A stretch of DNA of 24,733 nucleotides, from positions 1 to 24,733 of the forward strand of contig DATKNR010000152.1 in assembly GCA_035541255.1 (NCBI GenBank), given 5' to 3'. The DNA comes from JOPF136 sp035541255 (GTDB lineage: Bacteria; Acidobacteriota; Terriglobia; Acidiferrales; UBA7541). The notes below the pieces were generated by a model. It was not told where the DNA came from. It saw nothing but the letters and a program-made list of their open reading frames with translations, and made no database searches. This document shows positions 1 to 7,677 of the stretch, piece by piece; within the stretch, counting starts at the first letter, position 1, and the number at the start of each line of letters is the position of its first letter. A program made the position numbers and the translations under genes.

Positions 1-1
1 C

Positions 2-595
2 GTCCTCGATCTCTGCTCCGCTCCCGGCGGCAAAGCGGCGCGCTTCGCCCTCCAGGTCCGTGGCGGATTGCTCGTCGCCTCAGACGTTCATCTCCACCGG
101 CTCCGCCAGATGCGCGAATGGCTGGCGCGTGCCGGCGTGCCGACCATTCCCTTGGTTGTGCTGGACGGCACGCAGCCGCTTCCGTTCTCCGCGAAATTCG
201 ATCGCATTCTTGTGGACGCGCCCTGCTCCGGCACCGGGACCATCGCCCGTAATCCCGAGATTCGCTGGCGCCTCCAGCCTGAGGATTTGCCCGCGCTGGC
301 TGCAAAGCAACGTGCGCTCCTCCGCGAAGGCTCTGCGCAGCTCGCCTCCGGCGGCCGCCTCGTCTATTCCACCTGTTCGCTCGAGCCGGAGGAGAACGAG
401 CAGGTCGTGGACGAAATTCTCTCCTCCGGCCGCGCACGACTCGTCGACGTCCGCTCCATTCTCGCGCCGCATCTCCTGCCGGACGTGCAGGCCTCGTCCC
501 TGTTCGATTCGCGCGGATTCTTCCGCACCATGCCCCCGCGCCACTCCACCGATGGATTTTTTGCCGCGGTTCTGGAAGCCGCCCCGGCCGGATAG
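2..595 (+). CDS. rsmB: 16S rRNA (cytosine-C5) methyltransferase RsmB, 3' part (truncated by window edge)
   Basis: The frame is open from the first base and ends at TAG 593-595, so only the C-terminal 197 residues are present. It begins inside the SAM-binding motif LDLCSAPGGK. It then shows the NOL1/NOP2/Sun-family motif DAPCSGTG with the motif IV cysteine, and YSTCS with the motif VI cysteine that is the catalytic nucleophile in RsmB. The C-terminal PPRHSTDGFFAAVLE is the usual end of the fold. The family methylates C967 of 16S rRNA (E. coli numbering) in the cytoplasm. The N-terminal NusB-like RNA-binding domain would lie upstream of the window. The gene converges on the peptidase gene with 16 bases between stop codons and no visible hairpin. 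A related rRNA m5C methyltransferase is possible, but the neighbouring PASTA and rpe genes fit rsmB. Confidence 0.9.
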   Translation, partial: VLDLCSAPGGKAARFALQVRGGLLVASDVHLHRLRQMREWLARAGVPTIPLVVLDGTQPLPFSAKFDRILVDAPCSGTGTIARNPEIRWRLQPEDLPALAAKQRALLREGSAQLASGGRLVYSTCSLEPEENEQVVDEILSSGRARLVDVRSILAPHLLPDVQASSLFDSRGFFRTMPPRHSTDGFFAAVLEAAPAG

Positions 596-611
596 CCCGG
601 TAGCGGCGGCC

Positions 612-3044
612 TCATTGCTTGATGTCCGCCAGGAGGTCCGCCTCCTCGGCGATGGCGAGTTTTTCGACTTTCATGGGAATGGTGAAGTTCATCGGTTCCA
701 GGGGCTTCGACGCTTTCAGGGTTCCCAGCCGCACGGTTTTTCCGCCAATCTGGCCATAGAGCGGGATCACATCCTTCCAGTTGTCCGGCACTTTGTCGCG
801 GCGCAGTTCTCCTGTCACCTGAGTTTTCCCGTCCGGAGTGCTTTCCAGTTTGTAGGTAAACTTGTATTCGGGAATTCCCGTTCCGTAGACGTATTCGTTG
901 AAGAACCAGTCCATCTTGTGATTCCCGTCGATGTCCATCGCCGGAATCATGTGTTTTTCCACGATCGCTTTGAAATCCTCGGTGGACGCGGCCTTGTTTT
1001 CGAAGGTATTGCAGTAGTCCTGCATCATCGCTTTGAACAGACGGTCGTGGTCCGGGCTCCGTCCGTCATAGAGCTGCATGCGCAGCATCTGCAGCACGTA
1101 GCCTCCCTTCGAATAGACCACGTTTTGGTAGGTCGTAGGATCCGACTGCGAGGAAAAAAAACGCTGGCCCAGCCATATCGGGCCAATTTGCTCGATGGTG
1201 TGCGAATGCGAGTCGCGGATACGCAGGTGCTCGCGTTCGATTCGCATCTGGGTCAGGAATTCCTTATCGTCGTCGCGTTTTTGCACGTACAACATGCCGG
1301 AAAACTCCGCAAAGCCTTCCGATAGCCACTGGTCGTGGTAGCTCTTCCAGCCCACCCGGTGGCCCCACCATTGATGCGAGCACTCGTGTCCGCGGAAGAA
1401 GTCGGTCAACAATACGTCCTGCGTTCCCGTGATGCCCAGTTGGTGGCGCTGCGTCGAATCGAGGAAGCTGATCCAGGAAAGATAAATAAGCCCCGGCCAG
1501 CCCTGCCCGTAACTTCCCGGAATGTTGGTCATCGCAAGCTGCTTGTAGGGATACGGCCCGAAGTAGTTGGTGAACAGCCGTACCGCGTTGCTCGTTTCCT
1601 GTGCCATCGTCTTGATGACCACGGACGGGCTCAGACTGCCCATCGTGCTGCCCAAATCCGAGTATTGGCTGCCCAGTTCGATCATGCCCGCCGCTCCGGC
1701 AGCCGAATCGTTTGCATACACTTGCACGTTCGTAACGCCTGCCTTCTCCTCAAGGTACTTGTATTCGCCGAATGCAAATCCGGCCACGGAGAGCGGTTTT
1801 TCGCTCCTCCACGTGGTCACTCGCACTTTTCCGTCCACCGTATCACTTTGTTTTTCGCCCGTCGCCACCAGGGTATAGTGTTTGGGGTTGCGGAATGTCA
1901 TTTCAAAATCGGATCTCATGGCGAACTGCGCGGCGCCGAGGCCCGCAACAAAAGGGGCGGGGTACCAGCCAAAACTCTCGCAGAAGTAATTGCCGTCTCC
2001 AACCTTGAGGACAGCGCGTTTTCCGGCGTACTGAAACTCGTATACCTCATCCCGTCCCGCCTCCGTTGGCTGGCGGGGGACCACGGCCACGTATTCGCCA
2101 TAGGATTGGTTGCGGTCCTTCCTTTCGCGGGACTGATGGAATTCCAGCAAATTTCCCTGGCTGTCCTTCACGGCACTCACCCGAAGGTTCGAGTCCAGGT
2201 GGAACAGCAGTGCGCTCTCTCCTGTATACCGGGGATGTACGGTCACCTGGCTCGTGGCGCTTAGATCCGCATTCTCCGCGATGGAAGCCTGAATTTTGTA
2301 GCCCGGAACGAGAAAACTCATCCGCGCCGTGGCGTCGTCGTACGCGTGCCGGGGATCCCGCCCGCCCGCTGGAAACTGCATCCACACATCCGGCCAGGTG
2401 ACCGCTCCCACTGGGGTCCAGCGAAGAATCAGGATCTCTTCCAGTTCCTTCGCGTCGTCGGTGATTTCCACCCATTTGCCGTCGTCCGCCTTCAGGTCCG
2501 CCAGAAAATACGCGGTGCGCTTCCGGTCCCCCGACATCACACCCTCGAACAGGCGCGGCAGATACTCTCCGCCGGCGTTCTCGCGCGCATCCTGGCGCTC
2601 TGCATAGAGCGTATCGGCCGGTCCCCCGCCTTTCCAATGGACGTTCTTGGCCACCTCGTCGTACAGCCCGTCGGTGGAACTGAACGTCGCTTCCGTAAAA
2701 GGGAAATTCAGCTTTTCTCCGCCCTTGGTGAACAGCTCCAATTGGTGCTCTTCGATCGGGTTGGGCGGGATGCACTCCACAGTCCCGTGCCCATGGAAGA
2801 CGGCGCCGAACGCGACGCCGTTGGCAGGGTGCGTGAACTGAATGGTCCCGTCCTTCAGCAGGATGTGCACTCGATCGCGAACGATTGCCAGGTTTTCAAC
2901 GGGCGCAATCTTTTCCGCATCCATCACCGGAGTCTGGAGACTTTGCCAGACCGTGGACTGGGCTTTGTCCGCTGGGGTCTGCGCGGAGACGCCGGCACAG
3001 CATCCAACACAGACAACAAAGCAGAGTAGGAGCGTTGTCCTCAA
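612..3044 (-). CDS. Secreted M1-family (gluzincin) metallopeptidase-like protein
   Basis: This 810-residue protein contains the zinc-binding pattern HEXXH-X18-E (H553, E554, H557, E576) of M1 aminopeptidases, with a following YSKGGYVLQMLR segment that matches the conserved Tyr region. The exopeptidase motif GAMEN is not recognisable. The equivalent position, about residues 513-518, reads GQGWPG, so aminopeptidase activity is uncertain. I place the start at TTG 3044, because GGAGG lies 7 bases upstream and the next residues form a clean signal peptide (RTTLLLCFVVCVGCCAGVSA, then Q). An in-frame ATG at 3125 would put 27 unrelated residues before the signal peptide and has no ribosome-binding site. 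The protein is probably exported to the periplasm or cell surface. It stands alone on this strand, between rsmB (convergent) and the PASTA gene (divergent). Confidence 0.85.
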   Translation of the reverse strand: MRTTLLLCFVVCVGCCAGVSAQTPADKAQSTVWQSLQTPVMDAEKIAPVENLAIVRDRVHILLKDGTIQFTHPANGVAFGAVFHGHGTVECIPPNPIEEHQLELFTKGGEKLNFPFTEATFSSTDGLYDEVAKNVHWKGGGPADTLYAERQDARENAGGEYLPRLFEGVMSGDRKRTAYFLADLKADDGKWVEITDDAKELEEILILRWTPVGAVTWPDVWMQFPAGGRDPRHAYDDATARMSFLVPGYKIQASIAENADLSATSQVTVHPRYTGESALLFHLDSNLRVSAVKDSQGNLLEFHQSRERKDRNQSYGEYVAVVPRQPTEAGRDEVYEFQYAGKRAVLKVGDGNYFCESFGWYPAPFVAGLGAAQFAMRSDFEMTFRNPKHYTLVATGEKQSDTVDGKVRVTTWRSEKPLSVAGFAFGEYKYLEEKAGVTNVQVYANDSAAGAAGMIELGSQYSDLGSTMGSLSPSVVIKTMAQETSNAVRLFTNYFGPYPYKQLAMTNIPGSYGQGWPGLIYLSWISFLDSTQRHQLGITGTQDVLLTDFFRGHECSHQWWGHRVGWKSYHDQWLSEGFAEFSGMLYVQKRDDDKEFLTQMRIEREHLRIRDSHSHTIEQIGPIWLGQRFFSSQSDPTTYQNVVYSKGGYVLQMLRMQLYDGRSPDHDRLFKAMMQDYCNTFENKAASTEDFKAIVEKHMIPAMDIDGNHKMDWFFNEYVYGTGIPEYKFTYKLESTPDGKTQVTGELRRDKVPDNWKDVIPLYGQIGGKTVRLGTLKASKPLEPMNFTIPMKVEKLAIAEEADLLADIKQ

Positions 3045-3076
3045 GGCGAAACCTCCGCAAAGATGGAAACGGCGCC

Positions 3077-3105
3077 ATAGTACTGCCCGACACTCGTAAG
3101 TGCAA
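3077..3105 (-). promoter_or_regulatory. Weak candidate sigma70 promoter for the M1 peptidase gene
   Basis: On the minus strand TTGCAC (3100-3105) is followed after 17 bases by TACTAT (3077-3082). Each hexamer matches consensus at only 3 or 4 of 6 positions. The predicted start of transcription near 3070 would leave a leader of about 26 bases containing the GGAGG. Position and spacing are good and sequence match is poor. Confidence 0.3.
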
Positions 3106-3258
3106 GAACAGTAAGCAACGGACAAAGCCCGCCTTCACGCCCTTCTCCGGCGCCCGAGCTGCCCCGTGCAGCCTGCGAATTTCCGGCTGGACTGGTGCAG
3201 TGGACGAATTGAAGCACGCGCCACCGCGTGATAGCCTCGCTGCGAGGGCCTGATTTCC

Positions 3259-3984
3259 ATGCCGCTTCGCGATTCTCTCCAATTCTGGGCTCGCGTCGCC
3301 CTGCGCATCTTTATTCTGCTGGCCGTCGCCTTTCTCAGCATGCTCGCCGCAATCCGCCTCACCATTCACGGCCGCGATGTGAAAGTTCCCGACGTCACCA
3401 GATTGCGCGCCGGCGACGCCCAGGTGCGTCTGGCGGATCGCGGCCTCGGCATCCGAATCGAGGACCGCATCTTCAGCTCCCTCCCGCGCGATGCCGTCAT
3501 CCGCCAGCGGCCTGTCGCCGGAGAAACCGTCCGCGCCGGCCAGCGCGTTCACGTCGTCATCAGCCTCGGCTCCCAGGCACTGCCCATCCCTCAATTGGTG
3601 GGCCAGAGCGAGCGCGCCGCGCGCATCGGCCTGCTCGAAGCCGGCATGCAACTCGGCCATATCTCCTCCACCCACCTGGTGGATTCCGATCCCGATACCG
3701 TCATCGATCAGGACCCGCCCACCACCGAGAAGTCCACGCACAGTCCGCGCATGGACCTGCTCGTTTCACTGGGACCTCCTGATGCAGCTTATGTCATGCC
3801 GGATCTCATCGGGCTTATGCCCGTGGACGCGCAGCGAAGGCTCAATGGCGCCGGCCTCGTCCTTGGCAAGTTCCTCACCGTTCCCGCACCGCCTGAGCGG
3901 CGTGGCACCGTGGTAGGCCAGTCGGTGCCCCGGGGAAGCCGTGTAGTTTCGGGCACGATTGTAGACATCCAGTTGGGAGGCTAA
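3259..3984 (+). CDS. Membrane-anchored triple-PASTA-domain protein
   Basis: The 241-residue protein has one N-terminal membrane segment (about residues 12-34). Three PASTA repeats follow, at about 41-104, 107-172 and 177-241, each starting with the typical V/IPDL-or-VPDV strand and ending in V-I-S-L-G or a close variant. PASTA domains bind peptidoglycan fragments or serve as spacers in penicillin-binding proteins and Stk/PknB kinases. Here there is no kinase or transpeptidase domain, so this is a stand-alone extracytoplasmic PASTA protein anchored in the inner membrane. It lies between rsmB and rpe, where many Firmicutes encode the PASTA kinase PrkC. A weak GAGGG precedes the ATG. The stop is 31 bases before the rpe start. 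Its role is inferred as cell-wall sensing or scaffolding, with no direct evidence. Confidence 0.85.
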   Translation: MPLRDSLQFWARVALRIFILLAVAFLSMLAAIRLTIHGRDVKVPDVTRLRAGDAQVRLADRGLGIRIEDRIFSSLPRDAVIRQRPVAGETVRAGQRVHVVISLGSQALPIPQLVGQSERAARIGLLEAGMQLGHISSTHLVDSDPDTVIDQDPPTTEKSTHSPRMDLLVSLGPPDAAYVMPDLIGLMPVDAQRRLNGAGLVLGKFLTVPAPPERRGTVVGQSVPRGSRVVSGTIVDIQLGG

Positions 3985-3990
3985 ACCCTG

Positions 3991-3999
3991 TGCTAGAAT
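3991..3999 (+). promoter_or_regulatory. Extended -10 element, possible internal promoter for rpe
   Basis: TGCTAGAAT is an extended -10 element (TG-n-TAGAAT, 5 of 6 to TATAAT) in the gap after the PASTA gene. A partial -35, TTGGGA, lies 15 bases upstream, so the extension would have to compensate. Transcription would begin near 4006. That is downstream of the ATG at 3998 and supports the rpe start at 4016. Confidence 0.35.
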
Positions 4000-4015
4000 G
4001 TTCGGGGTTTGCCGC

Positions 4016-4699
4016 ATGAAGCCGCCGCTGGAAATCGCTCCGTCCATCCTCGCCGCTGACTTTGCCGCTCTTGGCGCGGCCGTCCGTACGATCGAGCAGG
4101 GCGGCGCCGAACTGATTCACGTGGACGTGATGGACGGCCATTTTGTCCCCAATATTTCGATTGGCTTGCCTGTGGTCGAGTCCCTGCGCAAGGCAACCCG
4201 CCTGCCGCTCGACGTGCATCTCATGATCGAAGCGCCGGAGCGCTACGTGGACGCGTTTGCCGACGCCGGGGCGGACTCTCTGATCGTGCACCAGGAGGGG
4301 AATTACCATCTCCAGCGGCTGCTGGCCTCCATTCGCCACCGCAATCTCGGTGTGGGGGTGGCCATCAATCCGTCCACGCCGGTCGGTTCGCTCAGCGAGG
4401 TCCTCGGTGAGGTGGACGTGGTGCTCGTCATGTCCGTGAACCCCGGCTTTGGCGGGCAGAAGTTCCTCCCGGCTTCGCTCGGCAAGATGCGCCGCCTCCG
4501 CGAGCTCCGCGAGCGCGAGGGCTACAAGTTCAGGATCCAGGTGGACGGCGGGGTGGGGATGGACACGATGGGGGACATCGCCCGTGCAGGCGGCGAGATC
4601 CTCGTTGCCGGCACATCCATTTTCCATACTCCCGATCCGGCCGACGCCGTCCGTAAACTCCGCCAGGCCGGCATGGAAGCTCTGGCACAGAGGGTCTGA
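4016..4699 (+). CDS. rpe: Ribulose-phosphate 3-epimerase
   Basis: This cytoplasmic enzyme interconverts ribulose 5-phosphate and xylulose 5-phosphate in the pentose phosphate pathway. The 227-residue protein is a full-length TIM barrel. It has the N-terminal IAPSILAADF strand, the metal and catalytic residues H35 and D37 (HVDVMDGHFVPN), H68 (DVHLM), the phosphate loop NPGFGGQKF and D177 (QVDGGV), and the C-terminal AGTSIF phosphate-binding strand. I chose ATG 4016 because the family begins with MK-x-x-x-IAPSIL. An ATG six codons earlier (3998) overlaps a probable -10 element and would add MFGVCR. The stop codon overlaps the bamD start (TGATG), which implies translational coupling. Confidence 0.95.
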   Translation: MKPPLEIAPSILAADFAALGAAVRTIEQGGAELIHVDVMDGHFVPNISIGLPVVESLRKATRLPLDVHLMIEAPERYVDAFADAGADSLIVHQEGNYHLQRLLASIRHRNLGVGVAINPSTPVGSLSEVLGEVDVVLVMSVNPGFGGQKFLPASLGKMRRLRELREREGYKFRIQVDGGVGMDTMGDIARAGGEILVAGTSIFHTPDPADAVRKLRQAGMEALAQRV

Positions 4700-5976
4700 T
4701 GACATTGATTTCCAATCGGACGTCTTGGGCGGCGGTCATTCTGGCCGGCGTCCTCTTTTGCTCCGCATGCGGAAAAAAGAACGCGGCTGCCGTCGTGCCT
4801 GGCGCGGACACCACGGCCGAACCGGATAAGGTCCTCTATGATCGCGCCATGGCCGATCTGAAGAGCGGCCATGAAGAAACGGCCCGTTACAGCCTTCAGA
4901 CGCTTCTGAACACCTACCCCGACAGCGAATATCTGGCCAAGGCCAAACTCGCCATCGCTGATTCCTATTACAAGGAAGGAACCACGGAAGGGTTCGCCAT
5001 GGCGGTGAACCAGTATAAGGATTTCATCACTTTCTTCCCCTACCTCGATGAGGCTTCCTACGCCCAGTACCGCGTGGGGATGGCCCATTTCCGCCAGATG
5101 GAGAAGCCCGATCGCGACCAGACTCAGCTCCTCCTGGCCGAGCAGGAGTTTCAGAACTATCTGCTCAAGTATCCCCAGGGCCCCCAGGCGGCCGAGGTCG
5201 CCCAGCATTTGCGCGAAGTGCAGGAAGTGATTGCCGAAGCCAACTTCCGCGTCGCCAAGTATTACTACGACAAGCAGTCCTATCATGCCGCAGCTGCCCG
5301 TTTCACGGAGATCGTGGATCGCTACCCGCTCTACAGCCGGGCCGACGACGCGCTTTGGATGCTCGCCCAGTCCGCGGAGCAATACGAAGTGCTCAAGCAT
5401 TTCGCCGCTGACTATTACAAGCGCATCGTGCGCGACTATCCTCTTTCCGACCACGTCCAGGAGGCCAAGGCGCGCCTCGAGAAAGCTGGCGTTCCCATCC
5501 CGCAGCCCAACCCGCAGGCTTTGGCCCTCGCCGAGGAGGAAAAGCAGCACGAGAAGGAAAAGCCCGGGGTCATGCGCAAGTCCCTTGGCATGTTCTCTGG
5601 CGCCCCCGATATTTCTAACGCCGCTCACGAAGGCGCGCCCCAGATGAATCCTCCCGGTCAAGAAGGTGGCGAAACGCTTTCGGGCGGCGGTGGTGGCAGC
5701 AGCATCGTCGTCGGCACCACCGGGGGAGGCGCACAGACCGGAAGCACAGGTCCTGCTCCGGTCCGCACCGTCGCGGCCGGCGGAGCCGATGCTTCTGCCG
5801 ACAACTCTTCCGCCAATGGCAGTGGCGGCGACCAGACCGACGCGGCGAACGCCCCTCATCAGCCCACCCTGGTGGATGAACTTCCCAATCACGCCGACAA
5901 CTTGCCCAAGAAAAAGACTCCGGAAGAGTCCAGCAGCAAGAAGAAGAAAGGTATCTGGAAAATCATTCCGTTCTAG
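4699..5976 (+). CDS. bamD: Outer-membrane assembly lipoprotein, BamD (YfiO) family, with long C-terminal tail
   Basis: BamD is the essential lipoprotein of the Bam complex that inserts beta-barrel proteins into the outer membrane. The N-terminus has a hydrophobic signal and a lipobox-like end, LFCSAC, with C24 the likely lipidated residue; position -3 is Cys rather than the usual Leu. Residues about 45-270 form TPR-like helical hairpins with the family pattern of Y-x-x-A/F and A-K/R-x-x-x-A-D-x-Y. From about residue 275 the protein continues for 150 residues as a low-complexity tail rich in Gly, Ser and Pro and ending in a Lys cluster (KKKTPEESSSKKKKGIWKI). Typical BamD is about 245 residues long, so the tail is extra. 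The start overlaps the rpe stop by one base. The BamD call rests on the TPR fold and lipobox; another TPR lipoprotein such as a CpoB-like protein is the alternative. Confidence 0.8.
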   Translation: MTLISNRTSWAAVILAGVLFCSACGKKNAAAVVPGADTTAEPDKVLYDRAMADLKSGHEETARYSLQTLLNTYPDSEYLAKAKLAIADSYYKEGTTEGFAMAVNQYKDFITFFPYLDEASYAQYRVGMAHFRQMEKPDRDQTQLLLAEQEFQNYLLKYPQGPQAAEVAQHLREVQEVIAEANFRVAKYYYDKQSYHAAAARFTEIVDRYPLYSRADDALWMLAQSAEQYEVLKHFAADYYKRIVRDYPLSDHVQEAKARLEKAGVPIPQPNPQALALAEEEKQHEKEKPGVMRKSLGMFSGAPDISNAAHEGAPQMNPPGQEGGETLSGGGGGSSIVVGTTGGGAQTGSTGPAPVRTVAAGGADASADNSSANGSGGDQTDAANAPHQPTLVDELPNHADNLPKKKTPEESSSKKKKGIWKIIPF

Positions 5977-6066
5977 TCCTGCGGTCTCCCACGCGGTGGA
6001 AGCCGTAACGGCCTGCCTGCAAATGGAAGCCGGGCCGCCGGCCTCGTGGTGCGCTACACTGGGCTC

Positions 6067-6336
6067 ATGCATGCGCCCAAGGACCCCGGGCTCGGCCCGC
6101 AAAAGCCTTTCCCGATTCGCAACGCGTCCCTGGCCCGCGTTTTCGCGCTCGTCATCGAGCTGCCCTTTGTTTTCGTTGCCGCTGTGGTCGTGGGCGGAGC
6201 CATCGGCTATTGGCTCGATCTGCGACTTCACACCTCGCCACTCTTCCTGTTGATTCTCGGAGCGCTGGGACTGGTCGCTGGTGTCCGGGAACTCGTCCGC
6301 AGACTCTCGCAGTCAGGGACCACTCGTGGCCGGTGA
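6067..6336 (+). CDS. atpZ: AtpZ-like ATP synthase accessory membrane protein
   Basis: This 89-residue protein has two membrane segments. The first, near ELPFVFVAAVVVGGAIGYWLD, carries the Gly-rich GYWLD ending typical of the AtpZ/AtpI family; the second is LFLLILGALGLVAGVREL. Known members precede atpI or atpB in ATP synthase operons and are linked to c-ring assembly and Mg2+ supply. I chose ATG 6067. In-frame GTG codons at 6046 and 6049 would add seven or six residues, but they lie upstream of a possible -10 element (TACACT, 6055-6060). The end overlaps the next gene by 11 bases. The 90-base gap after bamD suggests a separate transcription unit. Confidence 0.75.
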   Translation: MHAPKDPGLGPQKPFPIRNASLARVFALVIELPFVFVAAVVVGGAIGYWLDLRLHTSPLFLLILGALGLVAGVRELVRRLSQSGTTRGR

Positions 6337-6742
6337 GGTATTCTCCGCTGCGGCCTCCAGGCAGCGCATCGAGCGCGGCATCCTGGTTGCTGGCGCCCTG
6401 GTCACCGCGGGAGCCGCTTACTGGGGCGGTCTGCACGCGGCCGTCGCCGGCACTCTCGGTACCTGTCTCTCCTGGATCAATTTTCGATGGCTCAAGCAGG
6501 GATTGGGCGCCATCGAACAGGTGTCGCGCCGGCAGCAAGGCGCCGCGCGGGTTCGCATTCCCAGGTTCGTTCTGGTCAAATTTTTCGCCCGCACCGCGTT
6601 GATTCTCGTGGTCCTCTATGTTAGCCTCGCCTACTCTCTTGTACCCGCTTGGCCTCTGCTGGCGGGACTTTTTACCCCGGTGGCCGGAGTGGTGGGCGAA
6701 ACTGTGTACCAACTGGCTGCCAGGTCGGGCGCGGAGCGTTAG
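6326..6742 (+). CDS. atpI: ATP synthase subunit I (AtpI-like)
   Basis: The 138-residue protein has four hydrophobic segments in two pairs separated by a basic loop (VSRRQQGAARVRIPR). This matches the AtpI family that helps assemble the c-ring and may affect Mg2+ uptake. Identification rests on this topology and on its place between atpZ and atpB. I chose GTG 6326 because AGGGA lies 6 bases upstream. An in-frame GTG at 6281 would give a longer N-terminus and a 56-base overlap with atpZ. The gene ends 18 bases before atpB, so the three genes are probably one transcript. Confidence 0.7.
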   Translation: MAGEVFSAAASRQRIERGILVAGALVTAGAAYWGGLHAAVAGTLGTCLSWINFRWLKQGLGAIEQVSRRQQGAARVRIPRFVLVKFFARTALILVVLYVSLAYSLVPAWPLLAGLFTPVAGVVGETVYQLAARSGAER

Positions 6743-6760
6743 ACCGCGGCAAAGGGTGGT

Positions 6761-7573
6761 ATGGAAGAAAACATTCTCTGGATAACCCGTCTGGTCAATC
6801 AGCTTCTCGGCGCCCCCACGCTGGCGCTGCTCGACGCGCTTCACATTCACCCCGAAAATCGCGCCTATCCCATTCCGAACCACATCGCCATGGAGCTGGT
6901 GGTTCTCCTTTTGTCCGTCCTCTTCTTCCTTTGGTTCAAGAGCCGCATCTCCGTGGAAAATCCGGGCGGCACGCAGCAGGTCATGGAGTCCCTCCTTACC
7001 AATCCCCTGGGTGTCGGCGCGCTCGATCTTCTCAAGGGCATCGTCGGCCCGCACAGTGAGCAGTATCTGCCCATGATTGGCACGGTCGGTATGTTCATCC
7101 TCATTGCGAACCTGATCAGCCTGGTTCCCGGCTTCATGTCGCCCACCGCCCAAGTCTCCGTGCCGCTCGGTTGTGCCGTGGCCGTCTTCCTCTATTACAA
7201 CTTCTGCGGTTTCCGTGCCCACGGTCCATGGGGTTACACCAAGCATTTTATTGGGCCGGTCTGGTGGCTGTTCATCATCATGGTGCCTATCGAATTGATT
7301 AGTCATCTCGCCCGCCTGCTGTCCCTTACTGTTCGTCTCTGGGTCAACATGTTTGTCAGTGAGCTGCTCTATGTCATCTTCCTGGGCCTCACCGTGGGGC
7401 TGTACGCTTTTTCGAGAGATGTGACCCCCGCCCTCCAGGTCACCGGGGTTTTTCCTCTCTCCGTCCCCATTATTTTCATCGGTCTGCACATCTTTGTGGC
7501 TGTCTTGCAGGCATTCGTTTTCACCATCCTTCCTGTCGTTTATCTTGGCGGGGCGGTGGGAGAAGAGCACTAA
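6761..7573 (+). CDS. atpB: ATP synthase Fo subunit a
   Basis: Subunit a forms the two ion half-channels against the c-ring in the inner membrane. The 270-residue protein has five to six membrane segments. It carries the essential arginine (R192) in LSLTVRLWVNM, the position of E. coli Arg210. It also shows the conserved LQAFVF near the last helix and a C-terminal EEH. An AAGGG-rich ribosome-binding site precedes the ATG. The next gene, atpE, follows after an unusually long 104-base leader. No atpF, atpH, atpA, atpG, atpD or atpC is in the window. Confidence 0.95.
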   Translation: MEENILWITRLVNQLLGAPTLALLDALHIHPENRAYPIPNHIAMELVVLLLSVLFFLWFKSRISVENPGGTQQVMESLLTNPLGVGALDLLKGIVGPHSEQYLPMIGTVGMFILIANLISLVPGFMSPTAQVSVPLGCAVAVFLYYNFCGFRAHGPWGYTKHFIGPVWWLFIIMVPIELISHLARLLSLTVRLWVNMFVSELLYVIFLGLTVGLYAFSRDVTPALQVTGVFPLSVPIIFIGLHIFVAVLQAFVFTILPVVYLGGAVGEEH

Positions 7574-7595
7574 TACACGTTGTTCCGGCATGATC

Positions 7596-7669
7596 GCCGT
7601 TCAGTGTGAGGCCGTTCTGCACGTGGGGTGAACGGCAACCACCTCCTGCGGCAATTTCATTACGAGGAG
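7596..7669 (+). promoter_or_regulatory. Structured leader between atpB and atpE
   Basis: The 104-base gap contains an 8-bp inverted repeat, GCCGTTCA (7596-7603) and TGAACGGC (7629-7636). A second possible pairing joins CTCCT (7643-7647) and AGGAG (7665-7669), the core of the atpE ribosome-binding site. GGTG at 7627-7630 could compete for CACC just before the CTCCT. Such pairings could tune c-subunit translation. The structure is visible in the sequence; the function is inference. Confidence 0.35.
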
Positions 7670-7677
7670 AAACACCG

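Noticed and set aside
4522..6231. A 569-codon open frame on the minus strand opposite rpe and bamD
   Set aside because: It is antisense to two well-supported genes, lacks any recognisable motif, and reflects high GC at third codon positions.
6152..7591. A 479-codon minus-strand open frame opposite atpZ, atpI and atpB
   Set aside because: It is very polar with no domain pattern, and the opposite strand encodes clear ATP synthase subunits.
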